From the NCBI RefSeq assembly GCF_001029435.1, contig NZ_LDOV01000044.1, forward strand, positions 1 to 64,000: 64,000 bases of DNA, given 5' to 3'. This document shows, in pieces, positions 8,633 to 16,849 of this stretch (position 1 is the first letter of the stretch; every line of letters begins with the position of its first letter). The stretch is from Photobacterium aphoticum (GTDB lineage: Bacteria > Pseudomonadota > Gammaproteobacteria > Enterobacterales > Vibrionaceae). The notes below the pieces were generated by a model. It was given only the letters and a program-made list of their open reading frames with translations, searched no databases and was not told the DNA's origin. The position numbers and the translations under genes were made by a program.

Positions 8633-10754
8633 GCACCCTCCCTGGCTGTCGAATACGTCCTTCCGCCAGTGCATCCAACACTTGCGCACGCGGGCCATCT
8701 AACACAATGCGGCCTTGATCTAATACGATGACACGATCCACAACATCCAGCATTGAGGTTTTATGCGTCACCAATAAAAGAGTGTGTTCATTACCTAAAT
8801 TCGCTAATTGCTGCTTCACATGGTTTTCAGTACGTGAGTCCATTTGTGATGTCGGTTCATCCAACACATACAATGACGCCGGGCGCAGGAACGCACGAGC
8901 CAATGCAATTGACTGTCGCTGTCCACCTGATAAATAGCGCCCACCTTCGCCAACCTGACGATCTAACCCTTCGGCGTCATGGCGGGTAAATTCTGTCACC
9001 CCTGCAATTTCTGCCGCTCGCTGCACGGCTGATGCGGCAATAGCCGGCTCACCCAACATAATGTTTTCACGAATAGAGCCATAAAAAAGATTGATATCTT
9101 GCGGTACAACACCAATTTGCTTACGTACAAAGCTCGGGTTGTATTGCTCAATATTGATGTCATCCAACAAAATCATCCCTTTTGTTGGTTGATGCAGATT
9201 AAGCAGTAGCTTTTCGATTGTCGTTTTACCGGCACCGATACGACCGATAATGGCGACCTTTTCTCCTTTTTTAATGGAGAAAGAAACATTAGACAGAATG
9301 CTCGGCGCATCATCGTCGTAACGAAAGCTGACATTGCGGAACTGGACTTTGCCCTCCAGTTTATCGACTTGCAGGTAACGACGCTGTGGTTCCTGCTCTT
9401 GCGGGGTCGACATGATGTCATTAAGCTGCTGATACGATGTCAACACTTGTGAATATCGCGTCGCGAGTCCAGCCAGTTGCAACATAGGTTGTAAACAGCG
9501 ACCAGATAGCATCACAGCGGCGATAATCGCGCCCATGGAGATGGCATTATCCGCGAGTAGATACACACCAAATACAATCAACCCCACACTCACAAGTTGC
9601 TGAGCAAACCCTGCGAAGGTCAGAATCGAACTGGACAACCAGCGGGTTTTATTTCCCCAGGTTGCCATGTGTCCGACAGATTGTTCCCACTTATATTGGT
9701 ATTGCCCTTCACCACCATGCAGTTTAACGGTTTCAATACCGTGCAGGCTTTCATACAAGTTGGCATTTTTCTGAGCTGATAGCTGGTTGGATTCATCGAT
9801 AGTACGATTCAAGGGGGCTTGCACCAGAAAACTGGCTAAAGCCACCAGTAACATGGCAATAATAGGGACGATCACCAACGGGCCAGCAATCATTGTTAAT
9901 ACCATCAGCATCAATACAGCAAAGGGCAAATCAATCAGTGTCGTAATTGTACTGGAGGCTAAAAAACTGCGTACCGATTCAAATTCATTGAGGTGGCGGC
10001 TATATACACCGACAGATTCTGGGCGATGTTTTAATCTCATGCCTAAAGTACGCGCATAGATATCCGCAGACATCAAGATATCGGTCTTTTTCCCCGCTAG
10101 ATCGACAAACCAATTTCGCATCAATTTCAAAATGAAATCGAAAATAAACACGATCACAGCACCAATCGCTAATACCCATAGTGAATCAAACGCTAAATTG
10201 GGTACCACACGATCATACACGTTCATGGTAAATAGCGGCGTAGCGAGTGCAAACAAGTTAATCAATATAGAGGCAGCAAATACATCGATATATATACGCT
10301 TAGCACTGAGAATAGGGCCCCAAAACCAATGTGACTTCCAATCCCCTCTGGCATTTACCCGTGCACGTTCTTCTACTACAGGTAACGCTTTTAATACCGC
10401 CACCTGCTTCGGTGCAAAAGTAATCAATTGCTCAGTAGGCAGTGTCATCGGACCTTGAGAGGTTAAGCATGTCATTTCATCATGATTAAGTTGTACCACG
10501 ACAATGGCTTTATCTTCATTGATCACAATAAATGGTGAAGCGGATTGGATCTGTGCTTCCACATTAAACGGTACCCACTTCCCTTCCAACCCCACATTTT
10601 TTACTGCGGGAACCAGTTGAGTATGGTGAAAAATACCATCCGGCATCGGAATACCTGATACCAATAATTCGTGTGAATATGACAAATTGAAATACGTTGT
10701 GACTAATCGAACAGCATCAGTCAATGTTTCTAATACATGATTAAACTCGCGCAT
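8622..10754 (-). CDS. lapB: Type I secretion ABC exporter (LapB-like)
   Basis: ATP-driven inner-membrane exporter of the adhesin. 710 residues. The N-terminal domain (1-130) resembles a C39 peptidase but shows no catalytic cysteine, as in exporters of RTX substrates where it only docks the substrate. The membrane domain spans about 150-440. The ATPase has Walker A GRIGAGKTT (about 506-514), signature LSGGQRQ (about 607) and Walker B LYVLDEPT (about 627). The start is ATG 10754 with AAGGAGG 7-8 bases upstream; an upstream in-frame ATG at 10772 is disfavoured. It is the first gene of the minus-strand lap operon, so the operon promoter should lie in 10755-11300. Confidence 0.93.
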   Translation of the reverse strand: MREFNHVLETLTDAVRLVTTYFNLSYSHELLVSGIPMPDGIFHHTQLVPAVKNVGLEGKWVPFNVEAQIQSASPFIVINEDKAIVVVQLNHDEMTCLTSQGPMTLPTEQLITFAPKQVAVLKALPVVEERARVNARGDWKSHWFWGPILSAKRIYIDVFAASILINLFALATPLFTMNVYDRVVPNLAFDSLWVLAIGAVIVFIFDFILKLMRNWFVDLAGKKTDILMSADIYARTLGMRLKHRPESVGVYSRHLNEFESVRSFLASSTITTLIDLPFAVLMLMVLTMIAGPLVIVPIIAMLLVALASFLVQAPLNRTIDESNQLSAQKNANLYESLHGIETVKLHGGEGQYQYKWEQSVGHMATWGNKTRWLSSSILTFAGFAQQLVSVGLIVFGVYLLADNAISMGAIIAAVMLSGRCLQPMLQLAGLATRYSQVLTSYQQLNDIMSTPQEQEPQRRYLQVDKLEGKVQFRNVSFRYDDDAPSILSNVSFSIKKGEKVAIIGRIGAGKTTIEKLLLNLHQPTKGMILLDDINIEQYNPSFVRKQIGVVPQDINLFYGSIRENIMLGEPAIAASAVQRAAEIAGVTEFTRHDAEGLDRQVGEGGRYLSGGQRQSIALARAFLRPASLYVLDEPTSQMDSRTENHVKQQLANLGNEHTLLLVTHKTSMLDVVDRVIVLDQGRIVLDGPRAQVLDALAEGRIRQPGRVHAA

Positions 10755-11340
10755 ATTCACCCTCCTTACCATTTAGCGTCACGATCTTGACGCTTATATT
10801 ACCTGTTTTTTTTCTCCTGTCTTTAGGTCAAATACTGTTATTAGGTCTATTAATTGACAAGCAATTAACAATATATACGAGCGCTCATTCTGTATATGTT
10901 TGTTTGATTACCTCAAGGGATTTATAATACCTAAAGGGTATTAATATTTTATAAATTGAATCTATAAGCACTAAAAATACGTTAAAATTATTTATTGAGT
11001 ATTTTGACTTTATTTGTATATTTTTTTGTTAACATAGCTAAGTGGTTTGGTTATGAGTCAATATTGCAGCATACTCACCCGATTGCTCACGTCAATTTAT
11101 TAACACCCCACTCAATAGCGCAGTGATTAGCCATATAAAATGCTCCCTATTTAGCCTATTAAGCGGGCTATCTATTATTGCCTCGTGATAATCCCCTCTC
11201 TCACAACATAAACACGCTTTATTTCCCATCTTGCGTGACAAACGTCACACAATGCCATGCATACAACGTTCGCAAAAAAGCCTTTCCGCTCAAAGCGTAA
11301 GCAAACAACACGTTAAAGATAAAAAAGGCGACTCAAAGGC
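10755..11340. other. AT-rich divergent intergenic region between the lap operon and tRNA cluster
   Basis: About 590 bases without a gene. 10800-11050 is markedly AT-rich by eye and should hold the minus-strand lap promoter. Several weak -35/-10 pairs can be drawn there (for instance TTGTCA on the minus strand, plus 10854-10859) but none is convincing. The length and AT content suggest regulation by proteins that bind such DNA; this is inference. Confidence 0.5.
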
Positions 11341-11369
11341 TTGCACCGCTGATCATCACTCGCTAATAT
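11341..11369 (+). promoter_or_regulatory. Probable promoter of the tRNA-Val cluster
   Basis: TTGCAC (11341-11346) and TAATAT (11364-11369) are 17 bases apart and end 25 bases before the first tRNA. The following GCTCAGCG is GC-rich, like the discriminator of stringently controlled stable-RNA promoters. The -35 match is modest. Confidence 0.5.
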
Positions 11370-11394
11370 GCTCAGCGTTCCTTGAGAACACAGT

Positions 11395-11471
11395 ACGACC
11401 GTAGCTCAGTTGGTTAGAGCACCACCTTGACATGGTGGGGGTCGGTGGTTCGAGTCCACTCGGTCGTACCA
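11395..11471 (+). tRNA. tRNA-Val (GAC), copy 1 of type A
   Basis: 77 nt with full cloverleaf: acceptor ACGACCG/CGGTCGT, D arm GCTC...GAGC, anticodon loop TTGACAT in a CCACC/GGTGG stem, T loop TTCGAGT and encoded CCA. The anticodon GAC reads GUC and GUU valine codons. The acceptor starts with A rather than the usual G. Confidence 0.96.
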
Positions 11472-11506
11472 AACATCTTACTTAACCATTAAGATGTACA
11501 GAATTT

Positions 11507-11583
11507 GGGTCTATAGCTCAGTTGGTTAGAGTACTACCTTGACATGGTAGGGGTCGGCAGTTCGAGTCTGCCTAGACCCACCA
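11507..11583 (+). tRNA. tRNA-Val (GAC), copy 1 of type B
   Basis: 77 nt with acceptor GGGTCTA/TAGACCC, anticodon stem CTACC/GGTAG with loop TTGACAT (anticodon GAC) and encoded CCA. It is the same isoacceptor as its neighbour but differs in all stems, like the valV/valW pair of Escherichia coli. Confidence 0.95.
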
Positions 11584-11636
11584 AATTCCAGTAATTGCAG
11601 CGTTTCTGTAGAAACATCCCAAATGCGATTATTGAA

Positions 11637-11712
11637 GGGCGATTAGCTCAGTTGGGAGAGCACCTGCCTTACAAGCAGGGGGTCACTGGTTCGAGCCCGG
11701 TATCGCCCACCA
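11637..11712 (+). tRNA. tRNA-Val (TAC), copy 1
   Basis: 76 nt with acceptor GGGCGAT/ATCGCCC, anticodon stem CCTGC/GCAGG with loop CTTACAA (anticodon TAC, wobble-reading of the GUN valine codons) and encoded CCA. Confidence 0.96.
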
Positions 11713-11725
11713 TTATTTAGTCAGT

Positions 11726-11802
11726 ACGACCGTAGCTCAGTTGGTTAGAGCACCACCTTGACATGGTGGGGGTCGGTGGTTCGAGTCCACTCGGTCGTAC
11801 CA
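11726..11802 (+). tRNA. tRNA-Val (GAC), copy 2 of type A
   Basis: 77 nt, same sequence as the tRNA at 11395-11471, 331 bases downstream of it. Anticodon GAC with encoded CCA. Confidence 0.96.
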
Positions 11803-11838
11803 AAACATCTTACTTAACCACTAAGATGTACAGAGTTT

Positions 11839-11915
11839 GGGTCTATAGCTCAGTTGGTTAGAGTACTACCTTGACATGGTAGGGGTCGGCAGTTCGAGTC
11901 TGCCTAGACCCACCA
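11839..11915 (+). tRNA. tRNA-Val (GAC), copy 2 of type B
   Basis: 77 nt, same sequence as the tRNA at 11507-11583, 332 bases downstream of it. Anticodon GAC with encoded CCA. Confidence 0.95.
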
Positions 11916-11965
11916 AATTCGATAGTCGCACCGTTTCTTCGGAAACATTCCCAAGCGATTATTCA

Positions 11966-12041
11966 GGGCGATTAGCTCAGTTGGGAGAGCACCTGCCTTA
12001 CAAGCAGGGGGTCACTGGTTCGAGCCCGGTATCGCCCACCA
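11966..12041 (+). tRNA. tRNA-Val (TAC), copy 2
   Basis: 76 nt, same sequence as the tRNA at 11637-11712, 329 bases downstream. It is the last tRNA before the terminator at 12060. Confidence 0.96.
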
Positions 12042-12059
12042 TCTTCGTAAGAAGTAGAA

Positions 12060-12086
12060 AAGCCTGCTCATTGAGCAGGCTTTTTT
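12060..12086 (+). terminator. Rho-independent terminator of the tRNA cluster
   Basis: The stem AAGCCTGCTC/GAGCAGGCTT with an ATT loop is followed by a run of T. Confidence 0.9.
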
Positions 12087-12139
12087 GCGTTTGGCGCTTG
12101 CTGATACGAAAGACTCCCCCGCTATCGCCCCTATTGCAC

Positions 12140-12586
12140 TTACGCTTCACAACAGACATTGTGTTCAATCACTTCCACCAGCATGTTGTCTTCAAACAAT
12201 AATCCAAAACAACACATCGCCTGCTGCCACTCGCCACCAAACATGAAATAACGGGCAATAGCTGCTTGTTCATCCCTGTCGTGTTTCTGATCGATCATAC
12301 CAATCACAACGCGCTGGCGATTCCCCGCAAATATTTTCCTGATACTTTCACTTATCGCAGCCCGATCATCTTGCACCGTTTCCCAATAGGGTGGATGTAC
12401 ATTCGCGTCAAACTGCGCGTGTTGAGCCGTGTCAGCACCATCACCTCCGACAAAATAGTGAAACTGTGACTGCACATGCTGACGGCGATAATCATCGAGA
12501 AAGCTAAAGATGTAGTCTAACGTAATGGCTTCAGATTCTGCAGATGCCGTCTCTGGCCATTCAATAATAAGATCAGATAAGTTCAT
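12140..12586 (-). CDS. Hypothetical protein, 148 residues
   Basis: I do not recognise this family. It starts at ATG 12586 with AAGGAG four bases before it, so it is likely a real gene. The product is acidic and soluble with no signal peptide or membrane helix. It has several His residues, a FHYFVGGDGAD segment near residue 42 and a cysteine-containing C-terminal half (AMCCFG, NVCCEA). It is transcribed toward the tRNA cluster and lies downstream of the chitinase gene, separated from it by a terminator, so it is probably its own unit. Confidence 0.7.
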   Translation of the reverse strand: MNLSDLIIEWPETASAESEAITLDYIFSFLDDYRRQHVQSQFHYFVGGDGADTAQHAQFDANVHPPYWETVQDDRAAISESIRKIFAGNRQRVVIGMIDQKHDRDEQAAIARYFMFGGEWQQAMCCFGLLFEDNMLVEVIEHNVCCEA

Positions 12587-12618
12587 TGTACTCCTTCACC
12601 CACGCACTCATCGTCTAT

Positions 12619-12651
12619 AAAAAAAGCCGCTCATCCAAGGATGAACGGCTT
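12619..12651 (-). terminator. Terminator of the chitinase gene
   Basis: On the minus strand a GCCGTTCATCC/GGATGAGCGGC hairpin with one mismatch is followed by seven T, about 60 bases after the chitinase stop. Confidence 0.85.
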
Positions 12652-12710
12652 ATCGTTAGTTCAGCACTGTTGTCATAACAAACGCTGACTCATTCCGTCA
12701 TGCCCTATCC

Positions 12711-15266
12711 TTACTGGCCTGCATTCATGACTTTCAACTTATCGCCCACCGGGCCTGAGAAGTTGTAACCGTCATGCTTATCCCAGTTAATAGACCATGT
12801 CATTACCCCGCCGTAGTTCGGGTAATTAAAGGCAGGTTTCACCGTGCCACACTTGGTGCCTTTCGTCAGACAGTCCAACGCATCCAGAATATTCTGTGTT
12901 GGCGCCTGACCTGAGTTCGCAGAGCTTGGGCCAGAAGGCAGACCAATCGCGACCTGATCATCACGTAGTGGTGCAAAACGCTGACCGTTCGCCAATTCAA
13001 AGCCTTCAATCAGCATCTTCGACTGCGCAACCATCATGTCGACAGAACCTTCTGGCGCAGAACCCGGTAGATATGGGTTAGGCAGGCCGCCGTTGTTGTA
13101 TAGCTGGACATGAAGCAGATCAAGCGTATCACGAAGCTCATCAATCAACGGAATGTATGCCCCCCAGATGCCGCTGTATGCAATCATGCCACCGTGAACA
13201 TAAGGATGTTCTGGTGCCATAGTCAGGTACATATCGCCGCCCATGTTGGCTTCAATTTTCTTCAATGCGCCAGGTAGACGTGCCTGAATTTGCGTACCGT
13301 GCAACAGGTTAGATCCACTTTCCAGGTCGATATCCAGACCATCGAAGCCCCACTCTTTCACGATATCCGTCAAGCTGCTGACAAAGTTCGCTTCGTCTGT
13401 ATCGGTATTTAGCGTGATCGTGCCTTCAGCCCCACCCAGAGACAGCACGAACACTTTGCCTTCTGCTTGAAGCGCAGCCATGTCTTGTTTGAACTTCTGA
13501 GGATCCAACGCCGGACAGTCACTGTAAATATCACCGCTGTACAGGTTGAAGTGTACCGTACCATCACTGTTGCGATCGTTTTCAGCAAACGCGATATCGA
13601 TGATATCCCATGCTTTTGACATTTCGCTCAATGGAATTGGACAGCCTGCGCCGTTCACGAAGTTGTGCCAGTAACCAATCAACTTATGTTTCACCGCTGA
13701 TTGCTCAAACACCTTCACGGTTGCACCCGCAGTGGCCGCCGTCAAACCCGTGTTGTCTGTCGCAAGGGCAGAAATGGTATAGCTACCCACAGAGCCTGGG
13801 ATCCATTGTGCCGTGTATGGTGCAGATGTATCAGTCGCCACCACACGGCCGTTCACAAGGAATTCCACTTTCGTCACGGTGCCGCTCATAGATGTCGCTT
13901 CAGCGGACATATTGATCGCTTTACCTAAACCAACGGTGGTACCGCTGGTTGGCGATGTGAGTGAAGCCACCAATGGCTGATCGCTCACTTTCACCAAGAC
14001 ACCCGCTTTCCCTTCATTGCCTTCGTTATCCGTCGCGACCGCGCTCAGGCTCACTTCACCGTTTCCGCTTGCCAGCCAATTTGCACTGTATGGCGCTTGC
14101 GTGTCGACACCTAAACTCTGGCCTGCTGCAAAGAATTCAACCCCTGCAATCGATCCATCCGCATCCGTGGCTTCTACTGCCAATGTCACGTTTTCACCCG
14201 CAAGTACGGTCGCGTTATCCGCAGGTGTGGTGAAACTTACAACTGGGCCAATGGCACAAATACCCAATTCTGTCCATGCTTCCTGCCAGTATGCACCTGT
14301 GTTTGGCTCATATGCCCATGCAGAATTTGATGAACACCAACCCGCGATATCACACGCATACTTGTAGTTCATGTTCTGAACTACATCACCGACATTGTAC
14401 TTGGTACCCGCCTTATATTGCGGTACACCTGCACAACCACCGCTGCCGCCTGAAGAGCCTTCAACCGCCACCGTCACTTCCTGTGACCAGACTTCAAGAT
14501 TGTCCGTATCAATCGCCTTCACCTTGAAAGTATGTGACCCTTCTGTGGCCGTCCAAGGCATTTCATACGGTGATGTTTCATCGCTGCCCACCAGCTGGTT
14601 GTCAACGTAAAACTCAACGCGTGCGACCGCCCCATCAGTATCTGAAGCATTGGCTTTCAGTACGACCTGATCACCGGCTTTCATTTGTGTATTTGCAGTT
14701 GGATAAGCCAAATCCACCACAGGCGGTACTCCACCATCTGCAGGATTAACGGCAATCTTCACTTTGTCTTGTGTCACCGCGCCTTCATTGTCGGTCACTA
14801 CCGCAGTGATGGTGTACTGACCCACCGCCACATTCTTCCAAACAAATTGATACGGCGCTTGATCAACCACAGCCACGCTGGCGCCATTGACCATGAACTC
14901 GACATCACGTACTGCGCCATCACTGTCAGCGGCATTTGCGGAAAGGGTAATACTATCGCCGTCAGTAAATTGGGCATTATTCAAAGGAGACGTGACATCG
15001 ATAGTCGGGGGTTGGTTAGTACCACCAGGGTTTCCACATTGGCCAAGATTCGTCCACTCTTGCCATTGACCTGAGTTTTGATCCGGGCGATTGCCTGATG
15101 ACCACCAATTCGCCTTATAAGCATCACCACCTTGCTGAACCTCTGCTCCGCCATTATAAGCGACGTTACTTTGCCACTCTGGTAACGCCGTACAATCATA
15201 CGCTAGCGCTGGATAGGCTGACGCCAAACCCAGTGCTATTGCAGACGGTATGAAAATTTTACGCAT
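12711..15266 (-). CDS. Secreted GH18 chitinase with two chitin-binding modules and Ig-like linkers
   Basis: 851-residue secreted enzyme that hydrolyses chitin. Signal peptide 1-22; CBM5/12 chitin-binding module about 24-77 (ending WTNLGQCG); two Ig-like domains about 85-270; a Gly/Ser linker; a second CBM5/12-like module about 279-338; two more Ig-like domains about 343-518; and a GH18 barrel from about 522 to the end. The catalytic motif FDGLDIDLE lies near residues 637-646, with the final Glu as proton donor. The last part (GGVMTWSINWD) supplies the conserved strand 8 Trp. AAGGA lies about 8 bases before the ATG. It is monocistronic, divergent from the porin gene. The specific chitinase name cannot be set by eye. 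Confidence 0.93.
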   Translation of the reverse strand: MRKIFIPSAIALGLASAYPALAYDCTALPEWQSNVAYNGGAEVQQGGDAYKANWWSSGNRPDQNSGQWQEWTNLGQCGNPGGTNQPPTIDVTSPLNNAQFTDGDSITLSANAADSDGAVRDVEFMVNGASVAVVDQAPYQFVWKNVAVGQYTITAVVTDNEGAVTQDKVKIAVNPADGGVPPVVDLAYPTANTQMKAGDQVVLKANASDTDGAVARVEFYVDNQLVGSDETSPYEMPWTATEGSHTFKVKAIDTDNLEVWSQEVTVAVEGSSGGSGGCAGVPQYKAGTKYNVGDVVQNMNYKYACDIAGWCSSNSAWAYEPNTGAYWQEAWTELGICAIGPVVSFTTPADNATVLAGENVTLAVEATDADGSIAGVEFFAAGQSLGVDTQAPYSANWLASGNGEVSLSAVATDNEGNEGKAGVLVKVSDQPLVASLTSPTSGTTVGLGKAINMSAEATSMSGTVTKVEFLVNGRVVATDTSAPYTAQWIPGSVGSYTISALATDNTGLTAATAGATVKVFEQSAVKHKLIGYWHNFVNGAGCPIPLSEMSKAWDIIDIAFAENDRNSDGTVHFNLYSGDIYSDCPALDPQKFKQDMAALQAEGKVFVLSLGGAEGTITLNTDTDEANFVSSLTDIVKEWGFDGLDIDLESGSNLLHGTQIQARLPGALKKIEANMGGDMYLTMAPEHPYVHGGMIAYSGIWGAYIPLIDELRDTLDLLHVQLYNNGGLPNPYLPGSAPEGSVDMMVAQSKMLIEGFELANGQRFAPLRDDQVAIGLPSGPSSANSGQAPTQNILDALDCLTKGTKCGTVKPAFNYPNYGGVMTWSINWDKHDGYNFSGPVGDKLKVMNAGQ

Positions 15267-15726
15267 GCTGAATATCCTTACTCACAGTTACCAAAAAGGT
15301 ATATTTCACTCTTTATTCAAAAAATAAAATATCCTTCATTCATCATGTTCAATAAATCATTCAGCACAGAAAATTCACACTTAAATTTCCAAACTATTAA
15401 TAGAACATCCCAATTTACTTTTGTTTTGTTACTTTCTCTCTCATGACAACATGCATGATCATCACTCTTTTTATCGAGAAAAACACACATCCCCTTATTC
15501 AAGCGTAGCAATAAAAAACAATGAAAATCAGTCACTTTACACTCAAAACAATGAGTCACAGTTAACCCCTAATGAATATCAACTATCACAGTTCTGTTTT
15601 ATTTCTCGCAACACCATTGATAGAGATCTCATTAGATTCATCGTCAGTTTGATTCGCGCCGCAATTGAATGTGAACATTGGAACATTAATAACGCAATTT
15701 GTTTTAATCATCACAAAGGTTGCATA
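15267..15726. other. Divergent intergenic region between chitinase and porin genes
   Basis: 460 bases that should carry both promoters. It is AT-rich with several TCACA/TGTGA half sites (for example TGTGA at 15670) but no full CRP palindrome that I can support. A reading frame upstream of the porin is open here, but its sequence has no signal peptide and it is treated as untranslated. Confidence 0.5.
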
Positions 15727-16809
15727 ATGGACATTGCCACACCTAAAAAAACAGCCATAGCGTCATTGCTATCCGCACTATTCTTTGCACCCGCTTTACA
15801 TGCCGCAACGGTTTACCAGAGTGACAACGGTGACTATCTGGACATCTATGGCGAAGTGGGCATCGGTGGCCACTTTGGCGCTGACTATGCGTCTGGCGAA
15901 TTTTATAAGGACAAAAGTTATATCGATGACTCGTTTGCCACACTGGGCGCCAAAGGGAAAAACGGCGATATTCATTACCGTTTAGAACTGGATTACGAGC
16001 GCGAAAACTGGAAATACGGCACAGGCGACATGGTGCTTAGCATCGACAAGATGTTCTTGGGTTACACCTTTAATGATAACCACTACATTGAAGCTGGTAT
16101 AACCGATACCGCTTTTGATGATTACGACAAATACGGTGATTTCACGCTCGATACCACCGTCGAAACAGGCGAAGCCGGCGACCAAGCCGCGACCGTGAAA
16201 TACGAAGGCCGTTTCAGTGATATTAAGATTGGTGCTTCTTACAGCTACGATGCGGAATCGAGCTCAGGCTCATCACTTGGCGATATCATGAACGGTTACG
16301 CGGGCTACTTTGGCAAGCGCTTCTCTGCGGTTATCGGCCTAGAAACCCGTAATGGCTCTCGCGGTGACTCAAAATACGGTGAGCAATATCTGGTTGGCTT
16401 TGGTGCCCGTGTTGCCATCACGCAAGATTTCTTTGTCGGCGTAAACGGCTTCTATGAGCAAGAAGACATTGCACAACAGAAAAACGCCGTTAACGTGACT
16501 GATCCAAATAACAAAATCTACACCTACAACGACTACCAAACGCTTGATCACAAAGGTGCGCTGATTTCTGCGAAATACGTTTTCTCACCAAAGTGGGAAA
16601 TCACAGTATCCAGCAACTACGAAGCCTATGAGCACTGGGATGAAAACAGCCAGTACTGGGATGGCAAAGACTACGACTGGGGCGGCAGCCGCACATGGGG
16701 CACCTTGGGCGTGAACTTCAAACCAACACGTTCTTCCCTGTTGGCCATTGAAGGTAACGTCGGTGAAGCCGCGCAAGATGTGTATGCCTACGCACGCGTG
16801 TACTTCTAA
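15727..16809 (+). CDS. Outer-membrane porin
   Basis: 360-residue Gram-negative porin. The signal peptide is cleaved near ALHA (about residue 26). The mature part alternates aromatic and polar residues as in a beta-barrel (for example YLDIYGEVGIGG, WEITVSSNYEAYEHW) and ends in Phe (YARVYF), the usual assembly signal. The start is ATG 15727, with AAAGG upstream and the signal peptide directly after it; the frame is open 306 bases further upstream without a plausible leader. It lies 40 bases before the nuclease gene, so the two are probably co-transcribed. Substrate is unknown; nucleic-acid breakdown products would fit the neighbour but this is inference. Confidence 0.88.
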   Translation: MDIATPKKTAIASLLSALFFAPALHAATVYQSDNGDYLDIYGEVGIGGHFGADYASGEFYKDKSYIDDSFATLGAKGKNGDIHYRLELDYERENWKYGTGDMVLSIDKMFLGYTFNDNHYIEAGITDTAFDDYDKYGDFTLDTTVETGEAGDQAATVKYEGRFSDIKIGASYSYDAESSSGSSLGDIMNGYAGYFGKRFSAVIGLETRNGSRGDSKYGEQYLVGFGARVAITQDFFVGVNGFYEQEDIAQQKNAVNVTDPNNKIYTYNDYQTLDHKGALISAKYVFSPKWEITVSSNYEAYEHWDENSQYWDGKDYDWGGSRTWGTLGVNFKPTRSSLLAIEGNVGEAAQDVYAYARVYF

Positions 16810-16849
16810 TCCGCACTCTCATTTCGTATTTTCGTGATTAAGGTTAACC

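Larger units (their letters stand above)
11395..12041 (+). repeat. Tandem duplication of a three-gene tRNA-Val unit (about 330 bp)
   Basis: The order Val(GAC)-A, Val(GAC)-B, Val(TAC) occurs twice. Spacers are alike as well: both A-B spacers contain CATCTTACTTAACCA, and both B-TAC spacers share a GTTTCT...GAAACAT core with small differences. The tRNA bodies appear unchanged while the spacers have begun to drift. Confidence 0.9.

Noticed and set aside
11395..12041. Regular repeats that could suggest a CRISPR array
   Set aside because: Each repeat is a full tRNA with cloverleaf and CCA; there are no short repeat-spacer units.
15421..15726. In-frame upstream extension of the porin
   Set aside because: The signal peptide and ribosome site are at 15727; the extension has no leader features.
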